Below, piece after piece: positions 11,686 to 23,384 of a stretch of DNA of 64,000 nt. The DNA is from Mycocentrospora acerina (Eukaryota; Ascomycota; Dothideomycetes; Pleosporales). Below the pieces are notes generated by a model. The model made no database searches, was not told the DNA's origin, and saw only the letters and a list, made by a program, of their open reading frames with translations. How positions within the stretch are numbered: the first letter of the stretch is position 1; every line of letters starts with the position of its first letter. Position numbers and translations under genes: made by a program. The stretch is taken from assembly GCA_022701365.1 (NCBI GenBank), contig JAKUHH010000229.1, forward strand, positions 1 through 64,000, given 5' to 3'.

Positions 11686-13554
11686 ATGGGAACTAAATTG
11701 CACGACTCACAATATGCGCAAGACATTCCGCAGAATCTCGAACCAGGATTTATAGATAGTTATCAGAAGCTCACGCGTGAGCAAGCAGGTCATTTACGAC
11801 ATTTCCACAATCTTGTTGCGCAAAGAGATGGAGAGTGGGCGCTCATGGGCTCTCAGGACCCTGGGCAAGAGTGGTTGGATGCTTATCGTTACCAACTAGC
11901 CACCATGGCATATGCCGCAGGAGCGGCCCATTATCACCGGATGCCTGCGCTTAGATCCGTATTTAAAACGTTGTTCGAGAAATTGATTAAAAAAATGCTA
12001 CGCCGCGAAGTCTGGGGCTATTGGTTTCTCACCAGTCATAGCGGAAAGTTTGTTGATCCTGATATCAAAGAGTTGAGGAAGCCATGGGCAGATCCGATCG
12101 TTCGAGAGAATATCATGGTACATCAGCCAATGCAAGATCGAGCCTTCATATGATTTTTGCTGATTGAAATAGTACTCAGGTCACCTGCTTCTAATGGTTT
12201 CACTATATACAATGCTTTTCAACGATGATAGGTATAATGAAGACGAAGCGCTCACTTTTGACTGGCAACCAATGTTTTGGGGGATGGGTCCCGAAAAATT
12301 CTCCTATACACGGCAAACCCTTCAAAAAGCGATATTGGACGAAATGGAGCGCGAAAATTGGATGGGCGTATGTTGTGAGCCCAACAGCATCTTCGTTGTT
12401 TGTAATCAGTTTCCGGTGAGACCTCAATCTGATTGCTGCTTGCCAAAGTTACTGATTAATCAAAGATGATTGCCATGCGGTACAACGATATTCACGACAA
12501 TACCGATGTAGCTCCAGATGTCACTAAAAAATATGCTGCGGCTTGGAAAGGGAAAGGCATGATTCAAGATGACGGCCTCTTTGCCATGTGGTATTCGCCA
12601 AAGCAAAGAACTATACGTAATTCGTCTGACATTGGGATGACCGCATGGTCGGTTTGCATGTTGTCTTCTCTAGACCACCGGCTACTGACAAAACTTGCAG
12701 GAGCACCGCTTTCATGAACGCTTGGAGTCCTGAGCTCGCCGCACGCACATACAAAACTCAAACAGTCGGTTGGTTCTCACAGATGGAAGAGGGACGTATA
12801 AATCTAAACAACTCTCCTGTTGCATTTGCAATTCGGGACCTTGTCACCAACGATGGAGCTGATCCTGAAGCTCAAGCAACTTGGCTTCAAGCCCGACAGA
12901 TCGTCCGGGAAAATAACATTCAGCCGCCTCCGGAACTGCCATTTCCACGTCCTACATTTGGTTACGTGATGAAATGGGTGTCAGAGCTTGGTGACCAGTC
13001 CACCCTAGATGGCCTTCTAAAGCATGCGGATAAATTCTTGAACCCCACATGGCACAACGGTGGATTGTATCATAGCAACAATTTGAAGGATCAAGATGAG
13101 GATGGAAATTGGGTTACTGCAGACCCGTTTACAGGAAATTCTGCAATAGGTTACTCGAGGCTCAATGTCTTTGGTGGGCAGCGAAAAATGTGGGAGTCCC
13201 CATGGACTCCAGAACAAGTCAACGAAGCCCCATATCTCGATGGAGTAGGTTTAGAAAACAATATTGATTTCCTACGGGGCATCTGGGATAGATCTAAAGA
13301 AGTTATGGTGCTGACGATGCGCACTTGGCATGAAAAAGTGGAGCAGTACGTTTCTAGAACATTTCCATCAATGTTTTGCTAACCAAATGTGTAGAGTTGT
13401 TCTTCGGCTTCATAATCTTCCGGTCGGTCATTATGGAGTCTATTTAGATGGGTATCTATCAACAACAGAGGATGTTTCTGAATCGAGTAACATCGTTCAT
13501 GTTCCTGTTCGTGTCGATGGAGAAGAAATTGACATAGTATTACAGAAGTTTTGA
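11686..13554 (+). CDS. Linalool dehydratase/isomerase (LDI) domain protein
   Basis: Five exons: 11686-12117, 12173-12415, 12466-12647, 12701-13345 and 13395-13554, closing in frame to 553 aa. The splice joins restore continuous blocks such as RENIM/YSGHLLLMVSLY and VVCNQFP/MIAMRYND. The sequence matches the LDI domain family (PF18566), named after Castellaniella linalool dehydratase-isomerase, a cofactor-free enzyme interconverting geraniol, linalool and myrcene. Family blocks seen include AGHLRHFHNLV, WGYWFLTSHSGKF, FWGMGPEKFSYTR, MGVCCEPNSIFVVCNQFP and a Cys-bearing catalytic region. The product is longer than the bacterial enzyme and no clear signal peptide is seen, so substrate is unknown. 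The start is uncertain: ATG 11629 is in frame upstream, but the stretch 11629-11685 looks like UTR. Intron 3 uses a GTCGGT donor, which is less usual. Confidence 0.85.
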
Positions 13555-14251
13555 ATGGTGGAATGCAGCCGGAAGCACTTTGTTGGAAATGTGAGTATAT
13601 GGTTTGAAAAGGCTCTCATAGGTCGCATCCCACTTGTATTAGTTGATCATCGTCGTACTGTTTTGGTATGTTTCTGTATGATTTTATGATTTACTATCAA
13701 ATTTACAGGGAATTCGATTGCGGATGAGTTATTAATTGAACTACAATCAGTATATGATTGTTTCAATCGTTTTGATATGCGAGGAAAATAGGTCCTAAGC
13801 TTTGACTTCAATGTAACGTAGTCGCTTATCATAGGAAATGAATGAAGAGTCGAGAGAAAAAGGTAGGTGAGTGTCCATCGGAGGTCCTCCTGTACTGGAA
13901 ACTTTGCCAATGTCGCCACCTGTCTTGCATTCCAGACTTTGTCCATAAATCAACTGAGTAGGCAAAGTGGGCAAAAGTAGGCGAGACTTTTTGATAGTCC
14001 TGATATATCGAGCTTGTTTCGTAGGTCGCTAGGTCACGAGTTATTGCGAAAGTAATCTATGCTAGTTTTTCGTTTGGCATCACACACATCCTCTGTACAA
14101 ACTTTGATTCAATATGCAGACAACACACTTGTTCTCTCAGTTAATTATATAATTCTATACGATCTGGCGACCGTTGATACGGAACAGATTGAACACATCT
14201 CAAAGGCTGAATGGGTTTTTACAAGACCGTCACCATGTGATTTCATCAAAA

Positions 14252-14500
14252 TTAGAGTCTGGAGAAACTGTTGTTAGGGCCATAGTATAGAGCGATTGAT
14301 GGAATTTCCGGCAAGTCCTCGCAGAGGACAGCTGTGCTGCAACCCTCAATATTAATCTTGGCAACAGGTCTCGAAAGATTCTCCTCCTCAGACACGGCAA
14401 TGATGTGCTCAGGTCTGTTGATATCAAATATTGATATCTGATGATGTTTTCCGTCGACATCGTTGCGTCCCAGCACGCAAGTGTTGTATCGGGCAGGTCA
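14252..14500 (-). pseudogene. Possible gene fragment, unrecognised
   Basis: The minus-strand frame ending at 14252 reads as a protein-like C terminus with the blocks ISIFDINRPEHIIAV, KINIEGCSTAVLCEDLPEIP and ALYYGPNNSFSRL. It is closed upstream by a TGA after about 78 codons. A second protein-like frame further upstream on the same strand (about 14640-14730, with RFDAFPNQETAHCIRVFL) may belong to the same broken gene. I do not recognise the family. It could be a decayed gene or the last exons of one whose splicing I have not resolved. Confidence 0.25.
14420..14438. repeat. Perfect palindromic repeat GATATCAA-n3-TTGATATC
   Basis: Two 8-bp arms flank ATA. It lies within the possible gene fragment on the minus strand. 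It may be chance; no binding factor is inferred. Confidence 0.5.
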
Positions 14501-15180
14501 CAAGACATTTGATATCAATTCCTGGGTCCCAAGCAAAAATGCCCATGTACTAATGTCTGTAATTAGAGCGGCTATATCGCTTCAGTATAATGTGAGCAGA
14601 AACCAGCAAGTGCAGTCTGCTCATCAATCCGGCGTGCTGAAGGAACACTCTGATGCAATGCGCAGTTTCCTGATTAGGAAATGCATCAAAACGTTGTTCC
14701 CCGCGTATGAGTGGGCCGACCAGCACAATGATGTGCCGCTCTGATTTGACATTCCAGCTATTGGCAGCGCCTATAGATATTGCAATACGAAGAGACTAAA
14801 TCCTGCTGTAGATCAAGACAGCCAGGATGACGATTGTGATTGGTGTTTAGCGCAACAGCGAAACACTCCACACCCTATCTAGCGCATAGGCCAAGGAACG
14901 AATCCGAAGATCATTCATACAGTGGCGCATTCCATCTCAAGATTGTTGTGGAAACATCAATCCCACTGTGATTCTAACTGCCCCTCCCCCCAAGGATGGC
15001 AAAACTGTTCACTATGCATCACGCGGCAACCAGAAACCGAGAGCACACAAGTGCCGCACTTCGAAACTCGCCGGTGCTGCACATAATTGTCCGGACCTGG
15101 TAACAACAGAGCGCTAACGATATAACGGTACCTGCATGCAGCCTTGTGATGTTGTTCCTTCTTCTTTTAACACGGGTTCC

Positions 15181-15207
15181 GGCTTGGCCTTGGCCTTGGC
15201 CTTGGCA
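15181..15207. repeat. Short CTTGGC tandem repeat
   Basis: About four copies of a 6-bp CTTGGC/CCTTGG unit lie about 500 bp upstream of the subtilase gene. It is a simple repeat; a regulatory role is not supported. Confidence 0.5.
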
Positions 15208-15602
15208 AAAGAGAGCGGCCCCATACTTTTATATTAGCCACACCTCCCGATCTGGCAGGTGTCAGCCTACTTACTTCGGTCACGTATTAGACCCTATCTG
15301 ACGCAATACCAACTATACTGACGATGCGGAACAGCTTCCATTCTGTAGACTAGAACTCTGTACCATAGCATTCAGAGACTAACGTCCGCCGCATACCAAC
15401 TGCCAAGCAGTAAAGATAGGGGTGGAGATAGCCCCACAGTCGGTTATTGACAACAGAACCGGGGTTCAAGATAGTTGTCTGAAACCTACCTTCTTCTTCG
15501 AGATGGTCGATAAACGTTTGGAGCTTTCGAAATGCTCCCGGAGAAGATAGCATCATTCCCCATAGAGATGATGAACGAGACCATGGAGCACTTGAGATGG
15601 TG

Positions 15603-15610
15603 TATATAAG
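15603..15610 (+). promoter_or_regulatory. TATA box of the subtilase gene
   Basis: TATATAAG sits 90 nt upstream of the ATG at 15700, a standard core-promoter arrangement for a strongly expressed fungal secreted protease. Confidence 0.55.
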
Positions 15611-15699
15611 GTATGCCTTTGACTGACTGTTGAAAACCATCCAAGCATCAGCCTTCAGATCTCCGCCTCTACTCTCGGTCAACTTCTCTCCTCTTCACG

Positions 15700-17039
15700 A
15701 TGATCAACGTTCGCAACCTTGCGCTCTTCCTCGGAGCTCTGCTTCCAGCTGCTCTCGGTGCACCAGTCACGAAGAAGGACGACATCATCCCAGGAAAGTA
15801 CATCGTGACCCTCAAGCCAGGTGTCGATGCTGCTGCCGTTGAGTCTCATCTCAGCTGGGTTACCGATGTTCACAAGCGAAGCTTCGCTAAGCGTGGCACT
15901 GTTGGTATCGAGAAGAAGTACGGCATCAAGGACTGGAAGGCATACGCTGGAGAGTTCGATGACGTGACTATTGCTGAGATTAGGGCCAACCCTGATGTAA
16001 GCAAGAAAATCCTTATCAACAGCACCATGTCTAATCGTCCAACTATAGGTTGCTCTCGTCGAGCCTGACACTAAGGCTTACCTCTGGTTCGAGGAGGTCG
16101 ACACAAAGCTCGAGAAGAAGGCTATCACAACCCAGACTGGTGCTCCCTGGGGCCTTGGTGCCATCTCCAGCCGCTCTGGTTCGTCTACCACCTACCGCTA
16201 CGACACCACCGCTGGACAGAGCACCTATGCCTACGTTGTCGATAGCGGTATTATCGTCGCCCACAATCAGTTTGGCGGACGTGCTACTCTTGGCTTCAAC
16301 GCTGCTGGTGGTACCCACACCGACACCCTTGGTCACGGCACTCACGTTGCCGGTACGATTGGTGGCTCTACTTACGGTGTTGCAAAAAGCGTAAGTCTTG
16401 CATAATCTTTTTGCGCCAAATTCATACTAATCCATCGTGCAGGCAAACTTGATCTCTGTAAAGGTCTTCACTGGCAACCAAGGAACTACCTCCGTTATCC
16501 TCTCTGGTTTCAACTGGGCAGTCAACGATATCACCTCGAAGAGCCGTGCCGGACGCTCAGTCATCAACCTTTCTCTCGGCGGCGCAGCTTCTACCACCTG
16601 GACCAACGCTATTCAGGCTGCTTACACCCAGGGCGTTCTTTCTGTCGTTGCTGCCGGAAACGGCGATGTCAACGGCAACCCCCTCCCCGTGTCCAGCCAA
16701 TCTCCCGCCAACGCTCCTAACGCCATCACCGTTGCCGCTGCTGACTCTAGCTTCCGCCCCGCTAGCTTCACCAACTACGGAGCGGGTGTTGACCTCTTCG
16801 CCCCCGGTGTTGCTATTCTGTCCTCGTGGTACACAAGCAACACCGCCACTAACACCATCAGCGGCACCTCTATGGCTGCTCCCCATATCGCTGGTCTTGC
16901 TCTTTACCTCCAGGCTCTTGAGGGCCTGACGACCCCTGCTGCTGTCACCAGCCGTATCAAGGCTCTTGCTACCTCTGGTCGTGTCACTGGCACCCTCAGC
17001 GGCAGCCCCAACCTTTTTGCTTTCAACGGCGCTGCCTAA
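15700..17039 (+). CDS. Secreted subtilisin-like serine protease (S8, proteinase K family)
   Basis: Three exons: 15700-15996, 16049-16390 and 16443-17039, with both introns in phase 0, giving 411 aa, the normal size of fungal alkaline proteases. Residues 1-20 are a signal peptide ending in AALG. Residues about 30-115 are an inhibitor I9 propeptide (GKYIVTLKPGVD...). The mature peptidase S8 domain has the full triad: Asp164 in YVVDSGI, His195 in GHGTHVAG and Ser356 in SGTSMAAPHIAG; Asn286 of AAGNG is the oxyanion residue. The enzyme should be autoprocessed and act outside the cell in protein breakdown. The codon use is C-ending and strongly biased compared with the neighbouring AT-rich DNA, suggesting high expression. 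It has no protease neighbours. Confidence 0.97.
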
Positions 17040-18284
17040 ATGCTTCGTCGCGGCTCGCTCATTGATTTGGGATAGGTTCATATGATTGGTGAAAGGTTGG
17101 AAATTAAGTTGGTTCCAAGACGTGTGCTAGGAAGTCAGGAATTAATTGCAGTATATGATATCATAGCACTAGCACTCAATTTATCTGGGTTCATTTAGTT
17201 TCGCTTATAATTTGCTGTGAGTAAAGTGAACTGGATTCGCGCTGATTTTCCCACTCCCCAAAAGGTAGAGCATAGCTGCATAAGAACCATGAGCTCTATA
17301 CGAGTCGAATGTTCGCTAGCTAAAGGGATTCAGATTCATGATCGAATTTGCCCAACCATGTCACCGACTTAGATGTCAGACAATTAAGACAACTTCAGCC
17401 CGAATATTCTCTCAAAAGTTTAAGTAACACTATGACTCATTGATATTGTCAGTTGCTTTGAATGTAATTACAAGTCTCTACCGCAAAGCACTGAAAAACA
17501 CTTGATCCGTGTCTAGCAGTATGAACAAGATGCGAAACGATTAACTACACGATTCGACGAATAGAAGTTACAGCTCTATGATACACTAAGTATCTACAAC
17601 GTCAGAATCTTTCTTGGAGGGATAGCTACGGTTGTGATCGCTCAGGCCTTTTTTTTGCTTACATGAATTGATGCGGCCGCATTTGCGCACAGCACTCATC
17701 CCCAGATTCTTCAGTGACCCAGTTTGGAGAGTAGCGTAGCAGATCGAATATTCTCATTAAATTTGATTGTATTGCGCATTATCGAAGGTCTTATGCTTGA
17801 TGTTTTGTCACCACCGTAGCAGCCATCACACTTGAAAGGACCAAAACATCCGCTGCAGACATTCCGATTTTTTCTATGATTGATTGATTATTTATTTAAA
17901 ACGTTCACTCGTTGCCAAGAAATCGTAGATCTGCACGAGTTCAAAATTACATTACAAGATCTGTTCTGCTTCGTCACAAATCGGTAAGTCATAATGGTCA
18001 GACGTAGTAAGGTGAAGCAACTCCTAACTTAAAGTAAGTCTTTACGGTTGGCATTAGGGAGGAATTAGAGAACGAATTTGTCATATTACTAGGATTGGTC
18101 AAATAAAAGACTATCTAGGTGCTTGGTTTTCGTGGGCTCACACACGTGATAGTGTATTAGTGGTGGCTGACGGGTGATGTGATGTAGCAAAGGATCAATC
18201 GATCTCTAGCTGCACCTGCTAGTGGGTTCATACACTCTTAGGCGATAGGTGGCCATCCTAATAAGATATATTGATCATTCTTAG
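17040..18284. other. Intergenic stretch between convergent subtilase and GH5 genes
   Basis: AT-rich, with no open frame of note. It holds the 3' UTRs of the two convergent genes. Confidence 0.55.
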
Positions 18285-19469
18285 CTAAGAGCAGTATCGT
18301 TGGCCCTGGCTAGGGTCAATGATACCGGCGTCGACGAAAGCCAAGTAATTCCAATAATCCCCTTGCACACCTTCTCCTGCTACAGGAACATTGCCTGAAA
18401 ACTTAGCAGTCCAATAAGCGCTTCCTTGGGTGTATTTTCCGAAAGCATATAGACCCGTATTCAAGTTTTTTGCATGATTTACGAACTTGTTATCTGCGAC
18501 TGTCTGTATAGCCCACTCACCAACAAAGACAGGAAATTTTCCATCTCCAGCTGATATCTTTGCGTCAGAACAGATGTCTGCAGTCACCGTGTCTGAGTCG
18601 GTGTTGCGCCCCGCAAAGTAGTAGTTGTGTACGTCGAAGACGAGATTCGTGCCGACAGGGAATTGAGAAGACCAGAAGGCTTCGCCCTTGAAACTACCCT
18701 GGAACATGATTGGAATCTTAGAGTTGAGGGCTTTGGTTTTTGAAATAGCAACGTTAATATACTTCTGCACCCAAGCTACACCAGCATCCGACAACGCAGC
18801 TGGCGTGCCAAAAGTGGACAGATCTCGGTTATCAACTGGCTCATTTATTGGAGCAAGAGTGTATGACTGTGGGCTTCCTGAACTCTGGATAAACTTCAGA
18901 GCAGCGTCGATGGCGTGAAGCGAGTAATCGAGATTGGTCTGATTGTTGAACCATCCGAAGCGGCCCTCGCCTTCACCGAAACCCATGCCATTGACACCAC
19001 CAGGTAAAGAGTGTATGTCAAGGATAATGTGCATTCCATATTTGGCGATTGCATAGGAAGCGATGTTTTTGAAGAAGGAGGCCTGGTTTCCAGAATAGAA
19101 TTGGCTCCCAGGTACTTTGGTCCAGGCTGCATACGTGGTCGGGATGCGAAGTACATTCACGCCGACAGACGCCAGCTTGTCAATATCAGCTGGCTTGATG
19201 TACGTTGCGTATCTTTTCTCTAGTACAGGTCCACACTGAGATCCTAACCTGGCACAGCAATTCCACTCGTCGGTTGTGTCGCCGCAATTCTGACTCCACC
19301 AGGTAGGATCAATGAACGCTTCTTGAGCCAACCAGCCACCTAGGTTGATACCATTGGCCTTAAAAGTCTTCCAATTGACATAATCGGTCTTAGAGGGCAC
19401 TACTGGGCCTGCAAACACAGTGGAGACAAGCCCAAGGATAGAGGCGCTGTAAAGAAAGGCTGCAACCAT
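18285..19469 (-). CDS. Secreted exo-beta-1,3-glucanase, glycoside hydrolase family 5
   Basis: A single exon of 394 aa. Residues 1-20 form a signal peptide. The domain is GH5 of the yeast Exg1 type: it begins with ANGINLGGWLAQEAFIDPTWW and has a Cys-rich insert (NCGDTTDEWNCCARLGSQCG). The acid/base Glu210 lies in APINEP and the nucleophile Glu318 in VFVGEWA. HNYYF and DIHSLPGGVNG are further family signatures. Such enzymes release glucose from beta-1,3-glucan and work in cell-wall remodelling or use of external glucan. The length is a little under the yeast homologues and no GPI or membrane anchor is visible at the C terminus, so a free secreted enzyme is expected. Confidence 0.95.
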   Translation of the reverse strand: MVAAFLYSASILGLVSTVFAGPVVPSKTDYVNWKTFKANGINLGGWLAQEAFIDPTWWSQNCGDTTDEWNCCARLGSQCGPVLEKRYATYIKPADIDKLASVGVNVLRIPTTYAAWTKVPGSQFYSGNQASFFKNIASYAIAKYGMHIILDIHSLPGGVNGMGFGEGEGRFGWFNNQTNLDYSLHAIDAALKFIQSSGSPQSYTLAPINEPVDNRDLSTFGTPAALSDAGVAWVQKYINVAISKTKALNSKIPIMFQGSFKGEAFWSSQFPVGTNLVFDVHNYYFAGRNTDSDTVTADICSDAKISAGDGKFPVFVGEWAIQTVADNKFVNHAKNLNTGLYAFGKYTQGSAYWTAKFSGNVPVAGEGVQGDYWNYLAFVDAGIIDPSQGQRYCS

Positions 19470-19537
19470 GATGAATTGTGAGGATTGCTCTGCAGTATTG
19501 CGACAGTGTGAATACTAATATGTCCACGGTGTCACAT

Positions 19538-19546
19538 CTTTATATA
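19538..19546 (-). promoter_or_regulatory. TATA box of the GH5 gene
   Basis: TATATAAAG on the minus strand lies about 70 nt upstream of the GH5 start codon, near consensus. Confidence 0.5.
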
Positions 19547-21163
19547 TCTTTTTCTGCCTCAATTGCGTATGGATCGCTTTCGTCCAGATGTTCTAAAATC
19601 AACTACCTCTACTCAGCCCGATATTGCGGGGATGGGTAGGTGGAGACTTGTGTGGAGCCGATTCGATTGAAGGCAAGGCTGATGCTAAGATTACTAACCT
19701 CGAGACTCAGAATTGGCTGTCTGAGATCGATGATTTGATCAATGAAAATTTGGCGGCGACCTTTACTCCGAGATCCCCCCAGATTTTACCCCAGATATCG
19801 GCTCCGCAAAATAGTCGATCAGTTTAGGTCTAGAATCATTTGGTACAGAGTGGGTGTGGTCTTCTTCCAAGCGCAAGTCAGTCTCCACATTCCGATGCGC
19901 ATGCAACAACTAACTGAAAACATTACTTAAATTTTGGAAGGTTGGAAGATTTCGGTCCATTAACACCCGAATATTTCTGCTCCACGCTTAACGTTTCTCT
20001 CCTGTATTCCACTCACCATCAAAATCATGTGCTTGTAGAAAAGTTGACCCACGACAGGGTTCTCAGGGCGGTTATGTTTCTGGCATTTACACCTCCATCG
20101 CCGCGCCACATCTCGCCAGCAATTCAAAGAACCCAAATAACAAAGTTACAAGTCTGATTGTATAGTCCTTTACTAAAGCAGATGTTGTTGGCTCTTCGGT
20201 GGGAAAGAGGTTATCGTCATGGGTGCAGCCATCGCTACACTTGATCGCACCATATAAGTTGTGCCCATCATTATAACCATTGCCACTACTAGGCATGCAA
20301 TCATTGGATTCGCACTTCACTGGCCGCAATAATCCTAATGAAATACACCCAGGAAGTCACGTCCGTGTATCGCGGCGACATATCGAATTTCTTGCATTAT
20401 ATATTGAGCTGGAAAACGTTTGCGATACAGTAGACAGATATCATGGTAACCATTTTTAGTGTTAGTTTCACCTTGAGCACAACTCCAATTTGCGAAATGA
20501 ACCATGTCATTAGTGTCAGGGTAACCTCCTCTCGCGTCTCACAGAGTGCCAAGCGATATCTACGTTGAAAAGATCTGAATTTCCCTCGAGTTACCTCAAT
20601 GGCTGACAGAACTCAATGGCCATGACGATACAAATATAACTCTGGAGAGGTTTCACGGTAGATCCAAGGATTCTGGGTTTGTGGAGCTCAAGTTTAGCGA
20701 ATTGCTTGCTGGCATCTCACTCTCAAAGTCAACTCGTAGAATACTGTCATCCATGAGAAAGCTTGAAGGAAGCATCTGTTCATAGATGCTGGTATTTAAG
20801 CTTCGAGTAGCTTTTCTGGTGTCAACGTTATCGACTTCCATAGTTCCCGAATATGTGAGTCTTTTTAACACTGAGAACACCATCATTCTGTTGATTGTCG
20901 GCATAAGTAACAATCGTTCAATTACATGAGAAAAAAACTTTCTTGCATTTCTTAATCGTGCAGGCCGCATGAAACAATCCATCTTCTCGGCATCTGGCAT
21001 AGTATATGCCTCGGTTCAAGAATGAAAAAAATGTTAGTTCCATGATATTTTCAACTTGAAACTTTATTTTGAGAGGGTTTTGTGAATAATAAAAGACAGA
21101 AATGATCTCAAGTAGCGCTCTTCAAACTAAAAACACGTCATGATGCTGCACCGCATCAATATA
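19547..21163. other. Intergenic region with one unproven open frame
   Basis: A minus-strand frame at 20653-21000 (115 aa, starting MPDAEKMDCFMRPARL) is the longest candidate. It has no recognised domain and no good upstream context, so I do not call it a gene. The rest shows nothing I can name. Confidence 0.4.
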
Positions 21164-22633
21164 TTATTTGCTAATGGCAGCCTCTGTAGCCTTAAGACTT
21201 CCAACAACTGCAAAACAAATCAGCGGAGTGATAGTGTAGCTGATCTAAGTACGTGTCAGTAAAGAATTATCTCGATGTCTACTAGAGGTGTACTCACAGT
21301 CAGAAACTTGGCAATCGTCATCTTCATCTGCTCTGGAGCACCAGTAACATCTGTAAGCGCGACAAGAATCATTGCTGGCGGGCCAGTGGGCATGAGCATC
21401 ATAGCAAACCAGAGCATGGGGTCAGCGTCTAAAAGTTGAGTTTTTGTCGCAAGAACCCAGATGAAGGGAATGCTCAGGCTGCTAATTGTTAATTGGTAGT
21501 AAAACGTAGAATGGCAAATCACTTACGCAGGCCAAACAAAGAATCGCATGAGCGTGACGAATGCTAGACTCTTTTTCGACACCTCACCGCTATCCTCACC
21601 CCGTTTCATCTTCAACATACTCTGACTGAGTTTCACGCCTACGACGATGATTTGCGTGGAGGCGAACAGCTCCCCGATGTTCTTAATCGCTGTAGTAAGC
21701 CAAGCATTGAGATATCCACCCTCATTGCTGGGATTAAAGAAAAGACGATGAAGCGCAGGCGTGAGGCCAATGATGGCCCCTGCGATAGCACCCATCAGCG
21801 GCGCGTTAGCGAACTGCCAGGCAACATTGAGAGTCTCTTGAGCCCAAGGCGGCAGATTGTTGTACCAGTCGCGTGTCTTCAGGTATCCCTTCTTCTCTAC
21901 ACGATTTGCGGGGCGAGTAACGCGTTGTGGGAGAAGGGATGTTTCTTCGTTAATGAGGCCGTCCGGGCCACGTTCCATGTCAATGTTCTCGTCGTCACCT
22001 TCCTGCCCATCATCTGTTTGTTTATCGTTCTCGTCATTTTCCGTTGCATCCTCGTCGCAGGGTCGAAGGAGTCTAGGTCCGAGTGCAAATGTGAGAGAGT
22101 TGCTGACCATAGCGTTGATCAGGAAATATGACTCGGCGCGATTCAGCGCGTCAGCCGCTGTATCATTTCCAATAATAATGCTATCGAGGACTTGGGTTTG
22201 CTTGAGCGACTGAATAAGCAGTAGTGGCAAACTCGTCGTGTTGTTGAAGGCGAGCGCAGGCGTAACCCAGGCAGGCAGTTTGAAGATGCGGGTGAGAACA
22301 CGACCAAATAGGACTGTAACGAGTGTGTACGTGATCGACCATACTGCAAACAATCAGCTTGTACTTGGGTGTGATCTCGACAGATTGGGATATACTTAAT
22401 ACTGGAAGATAGCGAACTCCGGTTTCCATACGCAAGTTGCTTCCGATCTTATATATCAGCAGTGCGGGCAGAAACATGCGCACACATAACGCCGAAATCT
22501 CCTTTGCCGCCCTGACAGAGAGCAAATTGCATTGCGCTGCCAGCACGCCGAAGAGAATAGTTAATAACACAGAGAAAGCAGCCTGAATCGAGCCCAAGAA
22601 GGGGACAATGAGTTCAGACGCGTCAACGCCCAT
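21164..22633 (-). CDS. Auxin-efflux-carrier/PIN-like membrane transport protein
   Basis: Four exons on the minus strand: 22633-22396, 22343-21527, 21481-21298 and 21244-21164, giving 439 aa with all phases consistent. It belongs to the membrane transport protein family (PF03547) that includes yeast Ecm3/YNL095C. The N-terminal half has hydrophobic segments such as FSVLLTILFGVLAAQCNLL and the Asn-rich helix block PALAFNNTTSLPLLLIQSL typical of the family. A long acidic cytosolic loop (about residues 170-220, rich in D and E) separates it from a C-terminal bundle with APLMGAIAGAIIGL and MPTGPPAM, the latter a family-conserved motif. It probably sits in the ER or plasma membrane. The substrate in fungi is not established. 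The last exon encodes the final helix and is very short (27 codons). Confidence 0.9.
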
Positions 22634-23384
22634 CTTGCATGCAACACGTCAACAACGGCAAATAGGCAGCAGTGGAGGGATGGCCGATGGAAGCAGTAGA
22701 AAAGACAATGAAACAAGCTCGAGGTGAAATGCAGGTACATTTAAACAATCACGACAGCTACGCGTCACAGCTGCAATCTTCTGCTATACCGCGTTGCGTT
22801 GGGGCCAGGCGGGTAGGAATTAGCAGGCACGTCATTCATCCCATTGAGTAAAGGTGTCGCGTGCACACATCAAGGAAAGCACGATCGTTAATCTGGGCGC
22901 CGAGAGGGACAAGTGTCTCAGGACGCCCCTTGTGTCATTGTGTGGCTGGTGATGGGGAATCGTCAAGGAATCTTGAAAAAAAAATGGGGGCAAACACGCA
23001 AACGAATGGAGTGGGGATCGATGCCAAGCCAAGCAACTCATCTCCAGTTTGTAGGCCGCGGCGAGGAGAAGCTCAGGTGATACTTCTCTAAAGCAGATCT
23101 TTCACTAGGGGAGAGAGTGCGGAATATTCCTGATGATGGGAAAGGCGAATGATTGGGCGATACCAAGCTTCTCCAGTATCAAGCCACCAAGTTCTTTGTA
23201 GGTCTCGACATCGCGTGTGTAGAGCACAAGCGCAAGCACAATCACAAGCTTCGAAAAAGATCCACCTTACTTTGTTAGCATAATTGTCTGCTTGGAAAAC
23301 TAAGTCTATTCAACGTCGCCTGGAATGATGCGTCTATGTCGTACTCTAGAGAAAATGAAATGTAACCCTATTATGGTGCAGCGA
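22634..23384. other. Intergenic stretch between the PIN-like and ferric reductase genes
   Basis: Contains the promoter of the PIN-like gene and the 3' end of the ferric reductase gene. No further gene is supported. Confidence 0.5.

Larger units (their letters stand above)
13555..15602. other. Intergenic region with possible gene relics
   Basis: There is no intact gene. A minus-strand frame around 14252-14500 reads like a protein fragment (described separately). A GGCCTT-type short repeat lies at 15181-15207. The right end is the subtilase promoter. Confidence 0.45.

Noticed and set aside
22181..22353. Open frame continuing past the first exon of the PIN-like gene
   Set aside because: It reads through an intron (22395-22344); the spliced join gives a continuous membrane helix instead.
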